From NCBI GenBank assembly GCA_014526335.1, contig JACTAT010000344.1:94101-158100 (forward strand): a stretch of 64,000 nucleotides of DNA, written 5' to 3'. A model generated the notes under the pieces. That model ran no database searches and was not told the origin of the DNA. It saw only the letters and a program-made list of their open reading frames with translations. The position numbers were made by a program, and so were the translations under genes. This DNA comes from Chrysaora quinquecirrha. Its lineage: Eukaryota; Cnidaria; Scyphozoa; Semaeostomeae; Pelagiidae. Each line of letters starts with the position of its first letter. Position 1 is the first letter of the stretch. This document shows, piece after piece, positions 13,044 through 23,100 of the stretch.

Positions 13044-13114
13044 AGCCCTGTCTACACTATACAAACTAACCCAGGTTCGCCCTGTCTACACTATACAAAC
13101 TAACCCAGGTTCGC
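13044..13114. repeat. Left terminal inverted repeat with a 34-bp internal tandem duplication
   Basis: The terminal repeat begins AGCCCTGTCTACACTATAC. The 34 bases at 13047-13080 are repeated exactly at 13081-13114, so the left end carries the repeat core twice while the right end carries it once. Replication slippage or an aberrant transposition could explain this. Confidence 0.85.
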
Positions 13115-13257
13115 CCCGGGTTAAATTTAACCTAGGGCGAACCCAGTTTTGTCCACATTGGATTCGTTTCATTTGAAGTGTGGACATGAACTGGGGCGAA
13201 CCTGGGTTAAACAATATTACGCATGCGCAGAAAACATTCTTTTTCATGCAATCTAAA

Positions 13258-14598
13258 ATGGCGGACTCGAATGGTCAATCGGAGATGGGAAGCATGATTT
13301 TCAGTAGTATGAGACTTGTTTTTCTCTGTAAAGTCTTGTACTTTGCAACGAAATTAATGCAAGATAAAATTAGACAAGCAAGGCGTTCTCGAATGAATAA
13401 AATACTGACTGCGTCTCGAAGAAGAATTGAGCGATTTAAGCGATTCAGATTGGAGAGGAGGAGAAGATTGGAGTCGTCCTTGCAAGAAATTGCGGTTCTG
13501 GAATGTTTACAACCCGTCGAAGTCCAAAGAAAAATGTGGTGTAAGGTCAGAAGTGAAAACTGGTGGGACTTGATTGTCTTGCAGCATTTCGACGAAAAAG
13601 ACTGGGTAGCAAACTTCCGTATGTCGAAGAGGACATTTGACTCGCTTTGCAAGGAAATTACTCCATTTCTGTGTAAAGAGGACACAATATTAAGAAAAGC
13701 CATTCCTGTCGAGAAAAGAGTTGCTGTGTCTCTTTGGAGATTAGCCACCAACTCCGACTATAGAACAATAGGACATCTTTTTGGAATTTCGAAGTCCAGT
13801 GTAGGTGCAATTGTCACAGAGTTCTGTGATGTGATGTCCGAAGAATTCCTGACTAAATACATCAGCATACCCACTGGGGACAACCTAAAGAAAGTTGTAC
13901 ATGAATTCAGAACAAAATGGGGCTTTCCGCAGTGTTTTGGAGCTGTTGATGGTTCACACATCCCCATAAAGGCACCAGCAGATTTTCATGCAGATTACTA
14001 CAATAGAAAAGGATGGTATTCCATCATACTGCAAGCAGTTGTAGATAGCTCATATAGATTTATTGATATTAATGTTGGATGGCCAGGCAAGGTCCATGAT
14101 GCCAGGGTCTTCTCAAATTCTGTAATTTACAACAAGATGCAGAGTCACAATCTTATGGATGATCACATTAAAGAAATAAATGAAGTTAGAGTGCCATTGT
14201 TTTTGGTTGCAGATGCAGCATACCCATTGCTTCCCTGGGTGATGAAGCCCTTTCCAGATAATGGACAGCTTACACAAGAGAAATCCCATTTCAATTATCG
14301 TTTGAGCAGAGCCAGGATGGTAGTAGAGAATGCCTTTGGCAGATTAAAGGGCAGATGGAGGTGCCTATTAAAGCAAAACGAGGCAAGCATTCTGCAAATG
14401 AATAAAATTGTTGCCACGTGCTGTATTCTACACAACATTTGTGAGAATAACAAAGAGACTTTTGATGAGGCACTATGCAGTGGCCAACGACAGGCCACTA
14501 TAACAAACCCATGTAGTACTCCAGATACAACACAGTCAGCCAGTGCAGAAAACATAAGGAATGCTTTGATCAACTATTGTTCTAAAAACACTTTTTAA
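13258..14598 (+). CDS. PIF/Harbinger transposase (HARBI1-like, DDE_Tnp_4 type)
   Basis: The single-exon 446-residue frame encodes the enzyme that cuts and moves this element. An N-terminal basic region leads to a helix-turn-helix-like segment (DYRTIGHLFGISKSSV, residues 168-183). The catalytic core shows AVDGSH (Asp231), GKVHDARVF, VADAAYPLLPW (Asp319) and VVENAFGRLKGRWR (Glu357), the full DDE set of the family. The frame is open further upstream, but that part runs through subterminal repeat sequence; ATG 13258 has A at -3 and G at +4 and is preferred. The gene is convergent with the SANT gene, 65 bp between stops. Domesticated HARBI1 is related, but the flanking inverted repeats show this is a transposon gene. 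Confidence 0.93.
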   Translation: MADSNGQSEMGSMIFSSMRLVFLCKVLYFATKLMQDKIRQARRSRMNKILTASRRRIERFKRFRLERRRRLESSLQEIAVLECLQPVEVQRKMWCKVRSENWWDLIVLQHFDEKDWVANFRMSKRTFDSLCKEITPFLCKEDTILRKAIPVEKRVAVSLWRLATNSDYRTIGHLFGISKSSVGAIVTEFCDVMSEEFLTKYISIPTGDNLKKVVHEFRTKWGFPQCFGAVDGSHIPIKAPADFHADYYNRKGWYSIILQAVVDSSYRFIDINVGWPGKVHDARVFSNSVIYNKMQSHNLMDDHIKEINEVRVPLFLVADAAYPLLPWVMKPFPDNGQLTQEKSHFNYRLSRARMVVENAFGRLKGRWRCLLKQNEASILQMNKIVATCCILHNICENNKETFDEALCSGQRQATITNPCSTPDTTQSASAENIRNALINYCSKNTF

Positions 14599-14663
14599 CA
14601 CTTTATGAAATTTATAAAAACAAGACTGTTATATAGCCAAAAAAGAAGACTAGTTTGTGTTAA

Positions 14664-15686
14664 TTAAAAGTTGTAGTAATATGGACTTTCTTCTCCATTA
14701 TAATTGTTTCTGTTGTTATTTGTTTGGTTGGTAGGATGAACATTCATTGGATGTCTTTGATTGCCAAGGTTGTTTTGTGCTGCACCACCTGCCAGCATAC
14801 CAATGCTTCCTGCTATTTGGGAAAACATATTCCCCATCATTTGCATCATCAGTAATTCATGATCCTTATCTTCCTTACGTCGCTTTTCCTCAATCTTTAA
14901 TTCTCGATCTAGCCTAGCTTCTTCCAACTTGAAAAAACGATCATCAGACAATGCCTGCTGTTTATTCATCATTTCAAGTGCACTAGACATAAACATTTCA
15001 CTTCGTGTTCTCTTTTTTGTCTTTCCTCGCCTGGATGACAGTGTTTTTAATGTTTTATCATCTTTTTTGGGGTTATCTGATTCATCTTTGGAATTTGTTT
15101 TGGGTTTCGTTGATGATGAAGTTGATGATGGTGCAGCATCAATACTCTTGGAAGTACTTCGTGGAGTTGATGTTGCTGTTGATGAGCTTAAAGGAGATAG
15201 AGGAGGAATCGACATGCTATCTAAGAGGTTTGCATCATCCTCATCATCCTCATCATAGCTCTCCAAATATTGATCATCGTCAGCCGGTGTATCTGCTTTC
15301 TCAGACTCACTGTCTTCATTGCTGTTGACGTCTCCTGTATCCAGCACACATGGTGGCCTAGTTATAGGCCGATCTCCCATCACTTGATCTACTTCGTTAA
15401 AAAACTCGAACGTTTTACGTCCTCTTCCTGACAAATTGTTATTGTCCTTTACTTTCTTATACGCCTGTTTCAACTGCTTTATTTTCTCCCTTACCTGGAC
15501 GTGGGACCGCACAAAACCATGTTCATTTTCTAGGCGTTTCGCCATCTTTTCATAAACATGCTTCTTCCTCGTGGAATTATCAAGTTGTTCTTGAATCTTC
15601 TCATCACTCCAAATAGATATCAAGCTAAGCACTTCTTCGCGGGTCCAGGTTGATCCACGGTTTGTTGATTTTGAAGATTCTGCCAT
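14664..15686 (-). CDS. Myb/SANT-like DNA-binding protein of the Harbinger element
   Basis: The single-exon 340-residue frame begins with a trihelix/Myb-SANT-like domain (residues about 12-100): STWTREEVLSLISIWSDE at its start, HVYEKMAKRL in the middle and VREKIKQLKQAYKKVKD near its end. An acidic and Ser/Thr-rich middle (residues 125-205), a Lys/Arg-rich stretch and a Glu/Arg-rich coiled-coil-like segment follow, ending in an Asn-rich tail. In PIF/Harbinger elements this second protein binds the transposon ends and helps bring the transposase to the nucleus. ATG 15686 sits in a GCCATGG context; a longer open frame upstream lacks an ATG. No frameshift or stop interrupts it. Confidence 0.88.
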   Translation of the reverse strand: MAESSKSTNRGSTWTREEVLSLISIWSDEKIQEQLDNSTRKKHVYEKMAKRLENEHGFVRSHVQVREKIKQLKQAYKKVKDNNNLSGRGRKTFEFFNEVDQVMGDRPITRPPCVLDTGDVNSNEDSESEKADTPADDDQYLESYDEDDEDDANLLDSMSIPPLSPLSSSTATSTPRSTSKSIDAAPSSTSSSTKPKTNSKDESDNPKKDDKTLKTLSSRRGKTKKRTRSEMFMSSALEMMNKQQALSDDRFFKLEEARLDRELKIEEKRRKEDKDHELLMMQMMGNMFSQIAGSIGMLAGGAAQNNLGNQRHPMNVHPTNQTNNNRNNYNGEESPYYYNF

Positions 15687-15989
15687 GGCTTTACCACCAA
15701 CAGTGCAATTGAAATTGCAATATTTTGTCAAGAAATTTTAGGACACTCTCAAACAGAGTTAGAAATTTTGGCGCCTAAAATGATGATATCTGCGCATGCG
15801 ATGCGATGCGACACAAGGAAACTAACCCAGGTTCGCCCCAGGTTTGTGTCCACATTTGAAGATGCAGAACTAACCTGGGTTCGACCCGGGTCGAACCCAC
15901 CTCCGAAGTCGGGTTAAACTAACCCAGGTCGAACCCAGGTTAGTTGTGTCCACACTACGAAAATCTAACCTGGGTTAGCAAAAACCTGG

Positions 15990-16030
15990 GGCGAACCTGG
16001 GTTAGTTTGTATAGTGTGGACAGGGCTATA
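15990..16030. repeat. Right terminal inverted repeat and target duplication
   Basis: The segment 15990-16027 is the inverted copy of 13044-13081 with one mismatch, and ATA at 16028-16030 matches the left flank. Upstream, 15820-15980 repeats AACCCAGGTTCG-type motifs several times in both orientations. Confidence 0.88.
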
Positions 16031-16079
16031 GTATTCTTCAAATTGATTTTGTCCTACCATATTCAAGTCTGGTTTCCAT

Positions 16080-16500
16080 ATAGCTGGGGACAACGGGAGC
16101 ACATCCTTTTATCATTGCTACGGGGACGCTACGATGATATAACATGCTTTTAAGCATGTCACCGTCGACGGGGACAGATCAGAAAAAATTTAAAATTGGT
16201 TCAACATTTTCTAGCAACACCGTCGCGCCCCCGTCTCTTACGACGTAATGGGAACATGAATGCGATATGGGAACCGGTTTTCTGTTCGTTACCGTCAGCG
16301 GCGTCGACGGGGGAATGCTTTGAAAAACGCTCCGCGGCGCGCGCTGAAATCAACAACTACTTGAAGATTTTCCTATGTGCCGCTGTCGACCCCGTCGCTT
16401 ACGATTTTATGGGAAAAGGAACATCGCTGTCACGTCTGCGACACGACGGGGACGTACCCGTCGCTTACAACATATGGAGATCAGGTACAGTTCGATCTTG
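16080..16500. repeat. CpG-dense repetitive patch
   Basis: This 400-bp stretch has far more CpG than its surroundings and repeats motifs such as GTCGACGGGGAC and CCCGTCGCTTACGA (around 16215, 16388 and 16458). It has no recognisable gene. It lies between the Harbinger element and the 3' end of COQ10. A young transposon fragment that has not yet lost CpG by methylation decay is plausible, but no terminal repeats were identified. Confidence 0.4.
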
Positions 16501-16908
16501 ATTGAAAAAGCCTGAGGGAATCGGGAGGGAATCTGAAAATTTTTTTTACGAGTTTGTTAAACCGAGAGCAGTTGTATTCGTGTTCTAAATTGAAAGGACG
16601 AGAGATTTAGCTTGCTGAAAAAGCTGTTGTATAGAATTGCTCAGTTTGACAAATAAAAATGTTGCATCGAAAATCTGCTTTGTCCAAATTCACCAGATCA
16701 ATGGTTCTTATATCTCAATTTGCCTTTTAACTAACTTTAAATATAAAAGAACTTATAGGGAAGTACAAGGATAAATATGTTGTTATTCGGTTATTCAGTT
16801 GTATAAACCATCTGGTTATTGAAAATGTTATTCTTGGTTTTCATCCGAGCCTCAAAGTTCCTAAAAGTTCCCTTTAATCTTTTGGGAATTTTCAGCCTCA
16901 AGTTTCTT

Positions 16909-19900
16909 CTAAATCTCAAGCATCTTACCTGGTCTGTGGATGCTTAATTTCCTTCTCCTTTTGAAAGAGGGTCTTGATGGCATGCTACAACCATGAATGG
17001 ATTCACATCTATTTTCAAATGCTTTCACCATTTTCTTCACTACTTCATCAAAGAACATAGTTGAGAGATGAGAGTGGAAGGCAGACTTAAATTCAAAGGC
17101 AATCTGTAGTAAAAAAATTAAGTAAAATGACAATGATGATACTCTAAGAATAAGGGTCATATGATGGGTTTTTTAAGTATTCATTATTTCATCATTATCT
17201 AAAAACAGTGGCAGCAGTGGTGTAACCGACATAGGTTGGGTCTAGAGCAACTCCTAAGGGCCCCCAAGCCTTTGGAACCCAAAGAAGGACCACGAGATTC
17301 TCTAGATACAAATTTTTTGCATTATTTTATGTAAAAAAGGAATTAAAAAGTGAATATTCCCCCAGTTAACTCTTGCCAGCAGAATGATACTTAACCTCAT
17401 TCAATCTTTTTCTACCTGAAAAGGTTTTATTCCGTGTTGATCCTTCAATGTAATTGAGTGCATGTTTCTCTCACTGATTTGGTTCTTTTTGTCTTCTTTT
17501 TGAGAAACAGGGCCTCCCAGCAAAATATTCCTAATGGTCCAGAACTGTTCCGTTACGCCACTGAGCGGCAGAATAGTTTAAAATAATTGGCAAGCAAAAC
17601 AATACAGGGAGATCATTGGTGTTCAAAATCCAATATACCTTTCTGGCTTCAAATATCTGCTTGATACATTTCTATCACTTTGGAGAAGATCATCTGACAA
17701 AGAAGTCTGGATATGAAATAAAACTTACATGGAAATCCAATGTGCATGTATCATCTCTCCCTTGAATTCCTCTACTAAATCTCCAAACAGCACACATGTA
17801 ATTAAACAGATCTCCGTCTATGCACTCAGACTAAAACAAATCACATATGTGACTTAAAAACATTATGAAATGTATGGAGAGGTTCAGGTTGCAGGATAAC
17901 AGGAAGGGTACTTGTTTGGATATCGAATAACAGAATATGATAGAAGATGGGAAAGCATCTCTAAGTGTGCGAAAGACAAATGCTTATTAGAACTTACATC
18001 AAATATTGCGCACTCTTGGGTCATAAATTGCAAGGGGGTTTGGGGTTTGAATAGTGAAGGCTTTTAAGTGAGTGGAACATAGAGCATGTCAAAATTCTTC
18101 TTTTTTAAACAATTTACCAAGCAAAATTACAAGACAACTATAAAACAAAACGCCATTGGGTTGGAATAAGTTCTCGGAAAAAATTTCAGGCATGTCAATT
18201 ACCATTCAAAAATCACTTTCAACGGTCTTCAATGACAAAAAACAGGCAGAGACATTTCACTGATTTTCACTTACCTTGACAAGATTTGGTCTTGCCACCG
18301 TAAGAATTGAAGAATATCTTTCAATCAAAGGAGGAAAGCCAATTTCAAGCACAGCTCTAAGATGACCAGGTTTAGTTTCAATTATTTTTGAATCACGACA
18401 CCATGGTACAAAATGTTTATAATCATTAACGTTTGCAACAACATCATACATATTATCCATTGAAAATCTAAAATAAAAAGAAAAATATGAGAAATTAAAA
18501 TTTCCGGGAGGACCCAGTCTTTTCTAGTCATTAGACTTTTGTTCTTTGATAGTGTTGTGCAAAAGAAGATGGCTTAATCATTCTACAGTTCTTCAAAAGC
18601 TTAAGCCCTTTTTCAAATAGATCATTCCGGTAAACAGCAAACAATCATCTAGGTGTAAAGTTTTGCTATCTCAGCACTTGTATTATCAATTTTACGAGAT
18701 TTCAGAGTTTATGATTTCATAAGGGCTTAGACTGAGTGGAGTAAAAAGTTTCACCTTTCACTTTCACCTGAAATTAGAAAATTTGAAAGCTCATGAAATT
18801 ATGAACACAAGCACTAGGACAGTGATACTTGGTGCCAAGACTAAGTTTTGGATGCTTTATATAATTTTTGCATTGAAAACTTGATATCTTGTGATTTTTA
18901 AAAAATTTTCAAAAACTATTTGATTGTCTTACCCTAAAAGCTTTCTCTCTGAGAACTCTTTTCTTTTTCCCTTAAGAACTTGAGGCATATGTGGTAATCC
19001 TAAAAATGTTCTGCATTGCAAAATATTATTATTTCTTGTAGAGTAGAACAGACTTGGTCTAAAAAGATTTAAAGATCTTGAAAAACTCATTGTTGTATTT
19101 CTATTTCTTTCTTCTTGAGTAGTTTGTCTTGAAAATCTGCAGAAGCATCTAAAAAAAAACAAAGGGATTCACTCACCTAAGGGATTGGACTTCAAAAATT
19201 TTTCACAGGTGGTCTTGGCTTATCTTTTTTGGTCTGAAATTATAGATTCTCTTATTTTCATGGGTTTGAAAAAGGCTTTCTGACTAGTCAGTCCACTACA
19301 AAATTGACCCACTCCTTTGGAAAAGTCAGCCCACAGCATTGTTGGCACCAACGTTATTTACCAGTTATTTTGTTCCGTGTGGGGATGTTGGGGGCTGCTG
19401 CCCCAAAACTGCCGCTTTCAAAGTATACATGCACACACATGCACCATTATGTGTACTACAATTTATTATATTTTAGTGGGCCAATTAGATATACGCTGAA
19501 GGGCCGACTTGTCTAACACGACAGGCCGACTTGTCTAATACATAGTGATGGGGGGTCGACTTTTGTAGTGGGCCGACTTGTCTACCTGAAAAAGATCTCT
19601 GTTTTCTTTGCTTAAAACACTGACTTTGGTACATGACGACAAAACCTTTTGATGTTTTAGCTTAGAGAATAAGATCTTATTCTTCCCGTTTGCTTTGGGC
19701 AATTGGGTGTGAGCTGTTTTGATGTGAGTTTAATATTTTTTTAGGCCCGGAAATAAAATCATGAATCTCTTGTGCGTCTTATTTAATACATGTTTGATTG
19801 AAGTTAAACTGTCAAAATTTAACTTACCGCTCCTGAACATATCGTAACTGATTACAAAGTTTCTTCTCCTTGAAGCTAGACAGCAAAATGTTCTTTTTCA

Positions 19901-19925
19901 TTACATAACGACATTTTGACGCCAT
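16909..19925 (-). CDS. COQ10: Coenzyme Q-binding protein COQ10, mitochondrial (5 exons)
   Basis: Exons in coding order: 19925-19828, 19148-18933, 18467-18275, 17830-17729, 17103-16909. All junctions are GT-AG and in phase, giving about 267 residues. The N-terminal 90 residues are basic and Ser/Arg-rich like a mitochondrial presequence. The START/SRPBCC (polyketide cyclase-like) lipid-binding domain begins near [12 protein letters not shown] and contains [18 protein letters not shown], a hallmark of the family, then [25 protein letters not shown] and [23 protein letters not shown]10 binds ubiquinone in the inner membrane and is needed for efficient respiration and CoQ synthesis. It is divergently transcribed from BBS12. 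A strong donor-like CAG/gtaag lies inside the last exon at 16929, so an alternative C-terminus is possible. The introns hold at least three small transposons. Confidence 0.9.
17215..17563. mobile_element. hAT-like MITE in COQ10 intron 4
   Basis: The ends CAGTGGTGTAAC (17215-17226) and GTTACGCCACTG (17552-17563) are inverted repeats with one mismatch. They are flanked by AGTGGCAG and AGCGGCAG, an 8-bp duplication with one difference. Ends starting CAGTGGCGTAAC and an 8-bp duplication are typical of hAT elements. The 349-bp interior has no transposase. Confidence 0.72.
18617..18920. mobile_element. Degenerate copy of the long-inverted-repeat MITE family, COQ10 intron 2
   Basis: The left part (ATAGATCATTCCGGTAAAC) and right part (GACTAAGTTTTGGATGC and onward) match the better preserved element at 38574-38970 in the NIFK gene. 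The inverted ends here have diverged. Confidence 0.6.
19287..19578. mobile_element. MITE in COQ10 intron 1
   Basis: The left end contains CCACTACAAAATTGACCC and the right end its near-complement GGGTCGACTTTTGTAGTGG. Between them the motif GGCCGACTTGTCTAA repeats near the right end. No coding capacity is present. Confidence 0.6.
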
Positions 19926-20134
19926 ATCAAGTTTTCGGACGATTTTGTAATTTCTGATTCATGATGAAGCAGAATAATTATCTAATTTATGATAATTATT
20001 CCTAAGCCTCGATTCATTGTGACCTCGATATCATCCAAAACCTGTGGTATGAATATTGTTGTTGTTGTGATGTTTTCTTATTTCACCTCACTGCTTTCTG
20101 CGGGAGCAGCAACAAGAGCCTGGCTTTTTCTCTC
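19926..20134. promoter_or_regulatory. Divergent promoter between COQ10 and BBS12
   Basis: The two proposed start codons lie only 209 bp apart, head to head, so both 5' UTRs and the shared promoter must fit here unless further upstream exons exist. No TATA box or CCAAT box is obvious; the region is AT-rich with a CTTATTTCACC pyrimidine stretch near the BBS12 start. Confidence 0.55.
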
Positions 20135-23100
20135 ATGCCCAGAATCAAGTTGAGGAATTTCATCCAGGCATCTAAGAGCATAGGTAAGAGTGTGTTTTGT
20201 ATCAATTCAATCACTTTTCACTTCCAATTAACAAGTCAATCATCTTCTTAACAGTTAGATTCCCAATCCAAAGTGATATTTTTATCTTTTCTCTAGCTTT
20301 CAGTGCTGCATCCTTACTTGGCTCTAATAAAAGGTATATTTACTGAACTGCATTGGAACTTCTTTTGACTGCCAGTCTGCAGAGTGTGCATCGTTTGAAC
20401 GAGATTTTGGGGGCACCATTGCCAAGAAACTGTTTGCGCAGGGGTGAAAATATGATTTCAACAAACATTTTTTTCACGGAGCAATGGTGCATTGGTGCAC
20501 GGAATGATCTGAGCAAAATTTTCTCCGTTGTACCACTCACACACTCTGCAGACTGGTTTGACGGTCAACTCTACCAATACAACGGCAAACTCCACCAAAC
20601 AACAGACAAAAATTTTTGTTCCAAATGTCATTTGTGGGTAAAAAACAAACCCAGAGGCACGAGAAGCAAGGTATCTGAGCACAAGGCAGCAGGGCAGAAG
20701 TAAAAAATTCAGGGCAAAACAATAGGAAAGTCAAATAAGTTCACAATTTTTATGAGAGCAAGGGGGCAATTGCCCCTACTGCACCTGTCCTTTTGGAACC
20801 CTTGAACAAATCACAGTACATCGGACACCTCTCTAGTCAGCAAAATTGATCCCACGGTGTCTCTTACCTATGGGGTTACACTGTATACAACAATCTATCA
20901 AACTGTGGGACTTAATTTATATTTTGGGTACTGAGGGTGTACTACCCAGAAGGGTATCGTATCCATTTTCTCTGTTTTGGTACCCTATACAAAATTGTAT
21001 CAAATTTCCAAATTCATCAGGTATTTGAAACAGTAGGGAGTTTGACATACACTGTAGGATTGAAACAGTCGCCGGAGAGCATTAATAACACTTGCTTGGC
21101 TATGTTACTCTTTTGTTTCAAATAAACTTTTAATAACTTAAAATTGGTATAAAGTTGGGGTAAACTTCAAGCGAATTTGGTATAAGTTTAAACTCAGATG
21201 ATACATCCTTAAGCAAAATCTGGTCTATTTCCCCCCAGTACATTAATGGCTGCTTGTTTGTTTCAGTGTTAAATGCATCCTCAACGAAGATGGAAACTTT
21301 GAGTTAACTTCATGTACTGTTAAACTTCTTCAAATCCTAGATGTTGAGGTAACGTTAATCTCTTTTATGAAGCATGCAAAGGTTCTGTAATGCCATCACA
21401 CTTAATAATAAGCCCTCTCTCTATATATATCTAAATGCCTTCTTTATTTACAGCACCCTGCAATTTCAATCATCCATGATGTGTGCAAGGGTCTGCATAA
21501 AAACACTGGAACTGGATGTGCAACATTGGTGTTTATGGTTGGCAGTTGGTTGCAGTCATTTGAAAAGCTGATTGACGAGGTACATTCTTTAAGCTTACTG
21601 TCTTAGTTTAATGAAGAATATACAATTTATAGAATATATAAGAATATTGCTAATTTTAACATAGTTGCAAGTAGCAAACAAAATTCCCACAGTTGATAAC
21701 TGTATGATGGTGTTTGACTAGTTTAGTTTGAAATATCATTGAAATCACAAATTTAAGGACTAATCCAGCTGTAGTGAGTTTAAGTGAGCTCCTTGTAGTT
21801 TTGAGTTTGAGCCAAAGTCATGGTTTGTCACAGTAAGAGGGGTAAAGGTCTTGTTAGTCTAAGGGATGACAGAGAGGGGGGCATGGGGGAGCAAGCACCC
21901 CTCCTGCCCTTTCTGAAGGGGGCAAGGGGGGCAAAAGAGCCCTTTCAATATGTGATAATCGAATTTGACAACGTTAAATACGATGTATGCTATTATTATT
22001 CCATTCGAAATGCGTACATGTGGAGACATAGCCAAAAATTGTCGTATAAAAACATGATTAATGCTCCTTGAAAAACTTTTATTTCATTTTAAGCCAATCT
22101 AAAGGGCGTGGACACAAAACATTTCCTGGGGGAATACCTCTAAACCCCCTAATTTTTTATCTGAATTGCCCTTACGTTCCTGGTCACCCCCCTTGCCCTA
22201 CCATCGCTCCGGCATCCCTGGTTAGTCGTTCTGCCTCTGAAATCGTTATTGCTGGCATTTAATCGTTTCACCTTAAACTTCTAAATTAATTTAATTTACT
22301 TTTCTCCTGATAAGTTATAAAGTACGTTTATAGAAGATTTATTTTAATTGCTGTCCTGGGCTTCCTTGGGTGGTTTCCATAAAATTTTAGAGAGATCTTT
22401 GGATCTGCGATTGCCACTGATCCACTCTTCACGGAAGAAAAATGTCTACAGCGGTCGCCTGTCATCTGTGTTCTACGTTTCCTTTGAATTTTCTCCAGTC
22501 GGGAAAGTCGTAATGATCAATAAAGTTGAACTCACTTCAACACTCTCTATGCTTACGATTCACGATCGCTGACAGACAGTGGTAATTATTGGGAGAGCAT
22601 GTTTTCACAAAATCGGTAAAGAGTATTCACCGATCCTCGTACGATCCTTCTATGATTTGGCCAGATCAATAACGCGGAACGCGAAAATTCTACGGAACCG
22701 CGGAACAGATTTGTTTCGCAAATAGGCAATTGTTGGAAACCGGATTTTATATGTGTAGCTTTTCTTGCGTTTATAGGGCATTCCGTTACCAATAATACAT
22801 CAACTTTTTGATGATGCACTTGCATGCTGCATAGAGGAATTGCAGGAGCTTAAAGTACCACTGAAAGACTTGACTAGGAGTTGTCAGAATAGAAACTCAA
22901 GGAGAAACTCGGCATGTAGGAATTCCAAATGCACGGAAGTCGTCAATGATACATTGGGTGCTCAAAGGCCAACTGCTGCTAATAATGACTTGTTGTCATC
23001 TTCGAAGCAAAATTCGTATGACACAGCAAAAGGAAATGGAGAAAAGCTTCAGAACTCGAGTCAGAGAAAAGTTTTTTCAACCAGATACAGCAGACATCTA

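Larger units (their letters stand above)
13044..16027. mobile_element. Complete PIF/Harbinger DNA transposon, 2984 bp
   Basis: The element has 38-bp terminal inverted repeats (13044-13081 and 15990-16027) that differ at one base, flanked by ATA on both sides. It carries the two genes typical of autonomous Harbingers in convergent orientation: a DDE transposase and a Myb/SANT DNA-binding protein. Both frames are open and the repeats are nearly identical, which suggests recent insertion. Subterminal regions are packed with copies of AACCCAGGTTCG in both orientations, plausible binding sites for the element's own proteins. The left repeat is itself partly duplicated in tandem. Confidence 0.9.

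Noticed and set aside
13180..13257. N-terminal extension of the transposase frame
   Set aside because: It runs through subterminal repeat sequence and starts without ATG; ATG 13258 has a better context.
13275..13751. 158-codon minus-strand frame opposite the transposase
   Set aside because: It is the reverse shadow of the transposase, which carries the family motifs.
20353..20703. 116-codon plus-strand open frame in BBS12 intron 2
   Set aside because: It overlaps the 183-bp inverted-repeat element and would break the BBS12 phase.
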